From positions 1 through 5,487 of the forward strand of contig JAFONG010000193.1 in the NCBI GenBank assembly GCA_017418585.1: a stretch of DNA of 5,487 bases. Direction: 5' to 3'. Below the pieces are notes generated by a model. It saw only the letters and a list, made by a program, of their open reading frames with translations. It searched no databases and was not told where the DNA came from. Numbering within the stretch: the stretch's first letter is position 1; every line of letters begins with the position of its first letter. Both the position numbers and the translations under genes were made by a program. This document shows, piece by piece, positions 1 to 5,487 of the stretch. The DNA is from Erysipelotrichaceae bacterium. Lineage in GTDB: Bacteria > Bacillota_I > Bacilli_A > Erysipelotrichales > Erysipelotrichaceae.

Positions 1-2672
1 CAGTTCTTCGGCTCTTCTTCTGGAACAGATTCCGCTTCCTGCAATAATCTTCTGTAGTCTTTCCATTGTTTCTTGTCCATGTTGTCGAAAATATAGTATA
101 TGATGATGCCGATCACGCCGCTGATCGACAGGATCAGCACCATCAGCATATCCATGTTGATTCTGTGATTATCATAACCCATGTTTTCATAGGTCAGGTC
201 TTCAGCCGTATCCTCAAAACCGTATCGATTGACACCGGGCATCTTTAAGATCTCATACGGACCTGATTCGCCGATCAGAAACTGAATATAGTTCTCTGTC
301 TGTGTCGTCCTGCACTTGATGACATCGCCGTTCTGGTTTACGTGGTATACGGAGTATATCGTATGATCTTGCTTATCTATCGGATTCAGCTGAACGATCA
401 CAGGTCCCTGCGGTTCTATGTCCTGATAATTGAAACGGAATGAGATATCGATGCCTGCGACTTTTTCGAATCCATAGCCCTGCGCTATCTGAAGTATTCT
501 TTTTTCGTCTTCAGAAGCGATCTCGTTTGCCGTTACATAGTAGGTATCCTTGACCAGATGAAACGACTTTCTATCCGGCAAAGACAGATCCAGTCCGGAG
601 AAAGACAGGTCATAGCTCTCCGTCTGATCCTGGATGACGTAGTTTCTCCTGTTGCTTTCTCTTAATGCCTGGTCGATCTTCCTGATCTGCAGGAAAGAAA
701 GGTCAAGATCGATGCTGCCGATCTGTTTTTTCAACAGCGTATAGTCTTCCGCTTCGATTCCCGACATGATCCTGTTTCTTAGATCAGACAGCTCTTCAGA
801 GAATTCGATTTCCCACGTCGTCTCTACACCGTTATATGTGACCGATAGTTCCTGTTTCCCCGGAAGCGTATTGTCGTATGCCGGTATCATATCCGTATTC
901 AACGGAATCAGCAATTCATCTCCATCTTCATAAGTGATAAGCAGACTATAGTCTGTCAGATCGATATCCCGATACAGTTCAAATACGCCGTTTTTGTCGC
1001 CGGCGACTTCGATCTTTTCGATCCTGCGGTACTGCGCCCGCATCTGCTCGTCATAGCCGCAGAATTCATAACCTTCCCTGTACGGCCTTATTTCAGGAAT
1101 GCTGTCGCTTTCTCTAAGTTTTAGATCCAGTGAATGTCTGCCGATAAAGCTTCCTTCGCCAAAATCGTAGGTGATTGTATCAAAAGTGTCTTGATGGATA
1201 CTGTCCCGGTTCAGAACATAATCGATACTGTCTTTTGCGACATAGGCAACAGATTTTTCAAAATCATACAGACGGTCTTCATCGAAACTGTCGTCGATCT
1301 GGACCTTGTAGCAGTTTTCCGTCTCTTCAAGAACGACTAAGGAATGCATTCCGACATCTCTCAAGCTATACAGGACTTCATCAAGATCTTCATCCCGATA
1401 GAAGGATACTCTCTGCCTATCTTTCATGATGCCGATTGCGTAATTGTTTTTGTCCTTCTCTTCAAGTGCTTTATCGATTGCGTAGTAAACGGATGCGCAT
1501 TTCTCTCCGTAATACGGATCGTAGGAATAGTTTACATTAATGCCGCAAAGCTTGTTGCCGAAGCAGGTACCACTGTAGAAACTCTTCAGATGACTGGAAA
1601 ACAGCGTGGAAACATAGTGTTTCGCATGGCAGCGGATGGATGCATCAATACTGTTATAGCGGTTTGATTCTCTTTCCTGATCAGAATCGTAGGCGGCGTT
1701 GAAGTACAGCCGGTTTGAAAAAAACGCATCTCTGGAACGTCCATAGGACGATTCATATACGGCTGAACTCAGCAGCATCATCGCATTGGTCCCGTAGATG
1801 TTCTGATAGATGAAGAAACTGTCTCCGTTCTGATACAGCTGAGAAGAAGTGATTTCATCGGCGGCATCATCCCCGTCTTTATCGATGTAATGCGTCAGAT
1901 GAGATCTGATACCCAATATGATATTCAGATAGTATTCCAGTTCGGCAGCAGAATAACTGCTTAAACTGCGGTAAGGCAGAAACTGATAATAGTTGTAGTA
2001 CGGTTCTTCGTTCAATGCGTTTTCCTGCGTTTCATTGCGGATATCATCGATCATTTTCAGATAATCGTCGTAAAAGAAATGACCGTCGCAGCTGTAGTAT
2101 GTATCCCCTTCTTTCATAAATGACAGCGCGTCATCCAGGACAATGGAATAGGAATAGTAATCCTGGTCAAAACGGGTACGGATGTTATGAACAAGCTGTC
2201 CGTTCAAGACGGAATAGGAACTGATGGATTCTTCAGGATCATAAGGATGCAGGATGACTTTATCAAGTTCTACGGACCCCAGGTCTTCCGAAAGCAGGAA
2301 ATAGACTCTCTTGCCATCGGAACCGGTTTTCAGATAAGCCGCATCGGCTCCGTAGCACCCGTTGAGATAATCGTCGCTGTCCTTTGATTCAGAATAATAA
2401 TCGATGCCAAGTGAACAGGCTTCATCCGTGATGAATTCCACGAAGCCGTATTCCATGTGAATGACACGGTCCCCATCCATAAGGATCAGATTGTCGTATT
2501 GGTCAAGATTCTCCTGATAGAAGCCGTAAGCCCGGGAATAACTTGAAAAGGACTCGTCGAGTCCGCTGTTTTTATCCGTAACACGGTACTGTTCCTCTGC
2601 ATAGACAGGTACTGAATCAAACATGCAGAGGATGCAGATCAAAGCCACAAAAAAACTATGAAGATGCTTCAT
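1..2672 (-). CDS. Membrane-anchored glucosaminidase (endo-beta-N-acetylglucosaminidase domain) with Ig-like region, partial at the C-terminus
   Basis: An exported peptidoglycan hydrolase expected to cut beside N-acetylglucosamine in glycan strands. The frame is open for 890 residues and runs off the left edge. Residues 1-25 are a signal peptide ending VYA before EEQ. Residues 26-240 are Tyr/Asp-rich and unassigned. The glucosaminidase domain (about 275-405) shows YGTNAMMLLSSAVYESSYG with probable catalytic Glu307, NRLYFNAAYDSD, SIDASIRCHAKHY, and GINVNYSYDPYYGEKCA (377-393). After it come an SH3-like stretch (about 413-487), a bacterial Ig-like domain (about 551-624), a helical segment (628-680) and a beta-rich domain (685-812). 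A membrane helix (about 840-862) leads to a basic, then acidic cytoplasmic tail. No sortase sorting motif precedes the helix. The start at 2672 is fixed by the signal peptide and an in-frame TGA just upstream (2676-2678). No clear ribosome site is visible. Ten Cys lie in the exported part, which is many for a Gram-positive surface protein. Confidence 0.88.
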   Translation of the reverse strand, partial: MKHLHSFFVALICILCMFDSVPVYAEEQYRVTDKNSGLDESFSSYSRAYGFYQENLDQYDNLILMDGDRVIHMEYGFVEFITDEACSLGIDYYSESKDSDDYLNGCYGADAAYLKTGSDGKRVYFLLSEDLGSVELDKVILHPYDPEESISSYSVLNGQLVHNIRTRFDQDYYSYSIVLDDALSFMKEGDTYYSCDGHFFYDDYLKMIDDIRNETQENALNEEPYYNYYQFLPYRSLSSYSAAELEYYLNIILGIRSHLTHYIDKDGDDAADEITSSQLYQNGDSFFIYQNIYGTNAMMLLSSAVYESSYGRSRDAFFSNRLYFNAAYDSDQERESNRYNSIDASIRCHAKHYVSTLFSSHLKSFYSGTCFGNKLCGINVNYSYDPYYGEKCASVYYAIDKALEEKDKNNYAIGIMKDRQRVSFYRDEDLDEVLYSLRDVGMHSLVVLEETENCYKVQIDDSFDEDRLYDFEKSVAYVAKDSIDYVLNRDSIHQDTFDTITYDFGEGSFIGRHSLDLKLRESDSIPEIRPYREGYEFCGYDEQMRAQYRRIEKIEVAGDKNGVFELYRDIDLTDYSLLITYEDGDELLIPLNTDMIPAYDNTLPGKQELSVTYNGVETTWEIEFSEELSDLRNRIMSGIEAEDYTLLKKQIGSIDLDLSFLQIRKIDQALRESNRRNYVIQDQTESYDLSFSGLDLSLPDRKSFHLVKDTYYVTANEIASEDEKRILQIAQGYGFEKVAGIDISFRFNYQDIEPQGPVIVQLNPIDKQDHTIYSVYHVNQNGDVIKCRTTQTENYIQFLIGESGPYEILKMPGVNRYGFEDTAEDLTYENMGYDNHRINMDMLMVLILSISGVIGIIIYYIFDNMDKKQWKDYRRLLQEAESVPEEEPKN

Positions 2673-2676
2673 AGTT
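2649..2676 (-). terminator. Terminator-like hairpin overlapping the glucosaminidase start codon
   Basis: On the minus strand a perfect 10-bp inverted repeat (arm AACTATGAAG, 3-nt loop CAT, arm CTTCATAGTT) is followed directly by five more T residues. Counting two in the stem, the T run is seven long. This is the shape of an intrinsic terminator for transcripts coming from the sortase, although the stem is AU-rich (3 G/C pairs of 10) and so weak. The ATG of the glucosaminidase (2672-2670) lies inside the first arm. The element could therefore reduce readthrough, mask the start codon, or both. It has no T run in the opposite direction. The structure is seen directly; its function is inference. 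Confidence 0.5.
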
Positions 2677-2698
2677 CAATTCTACAACAAATAACCGA

Positions 2699-3610
2699 TT
2701 AATAATACTCAACCGACAGTTCTTTAAATACCAGGATCTCAAAGAGTTCTCCGGTATATCCCGAAATGCAGGTCTGAAGGGTCAGCGTCTTGTCTTCGGT
2801 CGTCAGTTCAACGCCCGTATCGTAGAGCTGTTCCTTCTTGATGTTTTCGATGTATTTCTCATAGTATCCCGGTTCATAGGAATTGTTGTTGTAATCGTCG
2901 TAATCGTAGCTGGTGCGCCAGTACTGCATGTCTCTGAAGAAACGGTCCTGCGATGCGTCGAATTCATAGACTACCGCCAGTACGTAAGTTCTGACTTCCT
3001 TTTCCAGGATCATCTTCAGATAGCGGTTTTGCATGTAGTTCTTCTGTTCCAGAAACAACTCCAGAGGTGTAAAGGCCTTTGTTCTGGTCTGATCGTTCCA
3101 TACCGAGAAATGATGACCGTAGACGATCAGATTCTGATCGTACAGCGTATTGCGGTAATCCATGAAGGTCGAACCGCCGTTGTCGTTGTAGTCGTACTTT
3201 CCGGTTTTCCAATAGGTCCAGATATACACGTCGTTTCCGGTATATCCTTCCGGATCGGTAACCAGTCTTCCGTCTTCCGTATAGAACTTGTAAAGTTCAC
3301 CGTTATCCTTGTATACCGATTTCGCCTGAACGAAAGAAACGTCGATGATGCCCGATTCAAACACGATATCTCCGACATAGTCCTCGTTGATCTTCTTGTT
3401 CTCCTGCCATTTCTCTTTCAGCAGAAGATATTCTTCGCTTATCTGATCATCTTGAGAATCCGGTTCCGGATCGACATCAACGACAGGCTCAGGCTGTACG
3501 CTCGGACCAAGATCGATAATGTCCAGTACGATCAAAGCGAAAAAAGTCAGCAGCAGAACTGTGATGGTGGAAACGATCGCAATCAGTGTTTTCTGTTTAT
3601 TCTCGTTCAT
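2699..3610 (-). CDS. srtB: Class B sortase, lacking the usual catalytic Arg
   Basis: A 303-residue membrane-bound cysteine transpeptidase of the class B type, a family that cuts sorting signals and links proteins to the cell-wall cross-bridge. Residues 8-33 form one N-terminal membrane helix, followed by a Pro/Asp/Glu-rich linker (35-56) and then the extracellular domain. Class B marks in order: NGGSTFMDYRN (144-154), NLIVYGHHF with catalytic His166 (160-168), FTPLELFL (180-187), the Tyr/Asp/Asn-rich helix insertion typical of class B (about 232-262), and TLTLQTC with catalytic Cys281 (275-281). The Arg that normally lies about ten residues after the Cys is absent; the aligned residues are Phe290 and Glu291. 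Tyr makes up close to a tenth of the protein. The ATG overlaps the carboxypeptidase TGA, and a GAGG lies only 1 nt from it, so re-initiation after the carboxypeptidase stop is likely. No LPxTG or NPxTx substrate is visible in the window. Confidence 0.9.
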   Translation of the reverse strand: MNENKQKTLIAIVSTITVLLLTFFALIVLDIIDLGPSVQPEPVVDVDPEPDSQDDQISEEYLLLKEKWQENKKINEDYVGDIVFESGIIDVSFVQAKSVYKDNGELYKFYTEDGRLVTDPEGYTGNDVYIWTYWKTGKYDYNDNGGSTFMDYRNTLYDQNLIVYGHHFSVWNDQTRTKAFTPLELFLEQKNYMQNRYLKMILEKEVRTYVLAVVYEFDASQDRFFRDMQYWRTSYDYDDYNNNSYEPGYYEKYIENIKKEQLYDTGVELTTEDKTLTLQTCISGYTGELFEILVFKELSVEYY

Positions 3611-4617
3611 TCCTCAATAAAGCAGGCATAGTATTCATCGTAGGTTATGCCCCGTCTGTATACATCCTCGGCAGTCTCTTTTCCGACGTAACGCAGCTGC
3701 CAAGGTTCTCCCTGATATCCGGTAATATCCGTCTTGTCGTCCGGATAACGGATGATAAAGCCGTATTTCCAGCAGTTCTCCGCCAGCCATACAGAAGCTT
3801 CCGTCAGATAGAAATCATCCAGAGAATAACCGGGAATGCTCACATCCATGCACAATCCGCTCTGATGTTCCGAATGTCCCGGTCTGGCGGAATAGGTGTC
3901 CACGATTTCTCTTGGATCGTAGTTCAGATACTTCTGATACAGTCCTTTCTGATAGTCGTAGGAACGGTAGGCTGAAACGATCTGCAGGTTGTATCCTAAG
4001 TCCTTGGCATCCGCATAAAGCGGCTTATACGCCTCATAAACCGCTTCTCTCAGCATTCCCTTGCCTAAATAAGAATCCACATAAACCAGATCCTCCGGTT
4101 CGTAGTCCTCAGGAAGCTGGTAGTACTTGTTAATCAGCATCAGATAATCCTTGGAAAGATCCGTCTGTGTAATATCGGAATACAGTTCCTTGTATCTTTT
4201 GGTATTCACGATCTCCATCATCTCCCTGATGCTTGGATAAACATCCATGAAACTCAGATAAAGATCCTCGTTTTTAGGGATGTAGTAATCGCTGCCGTAG
4301 ATCTCGTTCAGTTTGTCCAGATAAGCTTCATTTAAAGTTCCGTTGTTCACCATTTCAATAATCTTCTTCGTATCAAGTCTTCCGTAATAGGAAAGATACT
4401 CGTCCAGTTTTTCTTCCTGAAACCATGGAGCGGTAATGAACTCCAGAGCTTCACTTCCCAATTCATCATTCAGAAAACGTTCCTGATTCTCATCAGACAA
4501 GCCAAGTATCGCCTGTATCTGGTTTTCCTGATATCCTTTTTCCGCCAGCAGATCTTCCGTAGACTTCTGACAGGAACACAGATTCAGCATTAACAGAATA
4601 ATCAGTAAAAACTTCAT
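3607..4617 (-). CDS. VanY-type D-alanyl-D-alanine carboxypeptidase lipoprotein (peptidase M15B family)
   Basis: A 336-residue exported zinc peptidase, expected to remove the terminal D-Ala from peptidoglycan stem peptides on the outer face of the membrane. The N-terminus is a lipoprotein signal: hydrophobic residues 3-13, then a lipobox L-C-S-C with the lipidated Cys at 16. Residues 20-170 form a helical region with an internal repeat (YLSYY...EMVN at 74-91; YLSFM...EIVN at 120-138). The catalytic domain occupies about 175-330. It shows the AYRSY strand (216-220), the zinc motif SEHQSGLCMD (His251, Asp258) and EPWQLRYVG (304-312), which contains the catalytic Glu304. The third zinc ligand of the family is the His of EPWH; here it is Gln307, so activity is uncertain. 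The start at 4617 is set by the signal peptide and the GGCGGTG site. The stop overlaps the sortase start as ATGA. LdcB-like L,D- or D,D-specificity cannot be told from sequence alone. Confidence 0.9.
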   Translation of the reverse strand: MKFLLIILLMLNLCSCQKSTEDLLAEKGYQENQIQAILGLSDENQERFLNDELGSEALEFITAPWFQEEKLDEYLSYYGRLDTKKIIEMVNNGTLNEAYLDKLNEIYGSDYYIPKNEDLYLSFMDVYPSIREMMEIVNTKRYKELYSDITQTDLSKDYLMLINKYYQLPEDYEPEDLVYVDSYLGKGMLREAVYEAYKPLYADAKDLGYNLQIVSAYRSYDYQKGLYQKYLNYDPREIVDTYSARPGHSEHQSGLCMDVSIPGYSLDDFYLTEASVWLAENCWKYGFIIRYPDDKTDITGYQGEPWQLRYVGKETAEDVYRRGITYDEYYACFIEE

Positions 4618-4620
4618 CCG

Positions 4621-4704
4621 TTACACCGCCAGGGACAGGATCGAGATGACAAGCATCATGACAATAATGAGTATTACCAGTATTTTTTTAAATGTCTTGT
4701 TCAT
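4621..4704 (-). CDS. 27-residue single-pass membrane microprotein (hypothetical)
   Basis: A short reading frame lies between the ligase and the carboxypeptidase. It starts MNKTFKK, continues as an unbroken run of Ile, Leu, Val and Met for about 18 residues, and ends in TAA after LSLAV. The layout, basic N-terminus then one hydrophobic helix and almost no tail, predicts a membrane peptide with its N-terminus in the cytoplasm. Three points favour a real gene. Its ATG overlaps the ligase stop as ATGA. Its stop lies 3 nt before the next ATG. It fills what would otherwise be a gap of over 80 bases in a cluster with almost no gaps. The bases just upstream (AAGAAGAA) are purine-rich but too close to the ATG for a good ribosome site, so coupling to ligase translation is likely. 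I recognise no family. It could instead be a non-coding spacer that happens to be hydrophobic, or a coupling leader for the carboxypeptidase. Confidence 0.6.
   Translation of the reverse strand: MNKTFKKILVILIIVMMLVISILSLAV
4624..4630 (-). promoter_or_regulatory. Probable ribosome binding site for the carboxypeptidase
   Basis: The minus strand reads GGCGGTG here, one mismatch from GGAGGTG, and sits 6 nt before the ATG at 4617. It lies within the last codons of the 27-residue microprotein. Ribosomes finishing that peptide would therefore pass over the site, which fits translational coupling. It supports the choice of 4617 as the carboxypeptidase start. Confidence 0.45.
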
Positions 4705-5487
4705 TTCTTCTTATAGTTGTCCAGAATATTTGTAGAGAAGGAATAAGTCTTCTTCATTCTCTTTGCGTATCTTTGCAGCGCGTAGTTTATCAGCATGTCG
4801 CATTCTTCCTCAAAGCTGATACCTACCTCTTTCCAGAGATAGAAAGCCAGAGAGCCGGGGATCGTGTTGATCTCGTTGCAGTAGACCTTGCCGGTCTTCT
4901 TGTCGATCATGAAATCGATACGGACACAGCCGTGGGAATTAAGAGCCTTGAACGCCTTGACAGCCGTCTCTTCGATCGTTTTCTTCTGCTTAGCCGTTAC
5001 ATCGGCAGGAACCTTTCTGGCAGTGGAAGCCATTCCCTTGGACGGACCCTTGCTTCCGGCAGCCTTGGCACCCTTCTTACCGCCGCCGGACTGGTATTTC
5101 TTATCAAAATCCAGGAAACCGTTGGTAACCTCTTCAATCGCGCTGACCTTGACTTCCTCGTCGTTGCCCATGACGGCGATATTGACTTCCTTCAGATCCT
5201 TTACCATCTCTTCAACAATGACCTTAAAGTCGTACTTCAGACATTCGCCGATCTTTTCCTTGAATTCCTTCTGCGTCTTGATGACTTCAATGCCGATCGA
5301 GCTGCCCAGATTGGCAGGTTTGGCGATTAATGGAAAAGAAAGTTTCCTGGCCTGTTCCAGGTATTCATCGGATCTTTCTTCGAAGTCTGAACCGAAGACC
5401 ACAAAGAAATCGACCATCGGAATGCCTTCTGCCTTGAAGATATCCTTCATAGCGGCCTTGTCCTGACCAAGCGACCCGCCCAGAACA
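4701..5487 (-). CDS. ddl: D-alanine--D-alanine ligase, partial (N-terminus outside the window)
   Basis: This cytoplasmic ATP-grasp enzyme joins two D-alanines to make the D-Ala-D-Ala end of the peptidoglycan stem peptide. The frame stays open to the right edge, so 261 residues are visible; family members are about 350 long, so roughly the first 100 are missing. The ATG at 5450 is internal, because the residues before it (GGSLGQDK, visible 3-10) already match the family. Counting from the edge, I see the ATP-binding KPANLGSSIG (56-65), the VEE adenine-contact strand (about 91-93), the magnesium-site RIDF (189-192) and NEINTIPG (204-211). In the omega-loop region, FDKKY carries a Tyr at about the place that marks D-Ala rather than D-Lac specificity; this alignment is by eye. 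It is followed by an unusual Lys/Gly/Ala-rich stretch (133-154). The TGA stop overlaps the ATG of the next small gene. Identity is very secure; exact depsipeptide specificity is inference. Confidence 0.94.
   Translation of the reverse strand, partial: VLGGSLGQDKAAMKDIFKAEGIPMVDFFVVFGSDFEERSDEYLEQARKLSFPLIAKPANLGSSIGIEVIKTQKEFKEKIGECLKYDFKVIVEEMVKDLKEVNIAVMGNDEEVKVSAIEEVTNGFLDFDKKYQSGGGKKGAKAAGSKGPSKGMASTARKVPADVTAKQKKTIEETAVKAFKALNSHGCVRIDFMIDKKTGKVYCNEINTIPGSLAFYLWKEVGISFEEECDMLINYALQRYAKRMKKTYSFSTNILDNYKKK

Noticed and set aside
1134..1667. Several plus-strand open frames of 68 to 107 codons
   Set aside because: All lie opposite one unbroken minus-strand glucosaminidase frame and encode nothing recognisable.
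2673..2698. Possible promoter in the 26-nt gap before the glucosaminidase
   Set aside because: The gap is too short for a full promoter and start site, and I see no convincing -10/-35 pair reaching into the sortase end.
2880..2912. Trinucleotide-rich tract resembling a short tandem repeat, with a similar one near 3178-3199
   Set aside because: It is explained by coding for the Asp/Tyr/Asn-rich segments of the sortase, and the repeat units are imperfect, so slippage is not indicated.
3123..3141. Perfect 8-bp inverted repeat with 3-nt loop (arm ACGATCAG) inside the sortase gene
   Set aside because: It lies within conserved codons just before the active-site His, has no T run, and is short enough to arise by chance.
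3029..3631. Plus-strand open frame of 200 codons opposite the sortase
   Set aside because: Antisense shadow of a sortase with clear motifs; the Val-rich run mirrors the Asp/Tyr/Asn codons on the other strand.
4692..5330. Long plus-strand open frames (212 codons here, and 192 codons at 4888-5466) opposite the ligase
   Set aside because: They are antisense to a clearly recognised ligase, show no family motif, and follow from its codon bias.

Overview
The window is a tightly packed, single-strand (minus) stretch of a cell-envelope gene cluster. It most likely comes from a low-to-mid GC Gram-positive (monoderm) Bacillota. The proteins look most like those of Erysipelotrichia-type or Clostridia-type Firmicutes, but this placement rests on protein style only. 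The evidence for a monoderm host is a lipobox-bearing VanY-type carboxypeptidase, a class B sortase, a large membrane-anchored glucosaminidase and a Firmicutes-style D-Ala-D-Ala ligase. Genes run from high to low coordinates, and almost every base is coding.

Layout in transcription order: (1) 5487-4701, the C-terminal three quarters of a D-alanine--D-alanine ligase, whose N-terminus lies outside the window. (2) 4704-4621, a 27-residue hydrophobic peptide that overlaps the ligase stop through ATGA. (3) 4617-3607, a lipoprotein D,D-carboxypeptidase of the VanY/M15B type, starting 3 nt after the peptide's stop. (4) 3610-2699, a class B sortase that overlaps the carboxypeptidase stop through another ATGA. 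(5) 2672-1, an exported, C-terminally membrane-anchored glucosaminidase that starts 26 nt after the sortase and runs off the left edge (890 codons visible). No intergenic space is long enough to hold an obvious promoter, so the first four genes probably form one translationally coupled operon. The junction before gene 5 carries a perfect 10-bp hairpin followed by a T run, and the gene 5 start codon lies inside the hairpin stem.

Together the genes cover the life of the peptidoglycan stem peptide and glycan. The ligase makes D-Ala-D-Ala in the cytoplasm. The carboxypeptidase would trim the terminal D-Ala outside the membrane. The glucosaminidase would cut the glycan strands. The sortase would normally attach proteins to the cross-bridge.

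Two of the enzymes depart from their family at a key residue. The carboxypeptidase has EPWQ where the family has EPWH, which is the third zinc ligand. The sortase has Phe/Glu where the catalytic Arg should be. These two departures, the unlisted membrane microprotein and the hairpin over the start codon are the points most worth a second look. No RNA genes, mobile elements, CRISPR arrays or attachment sites were seen.
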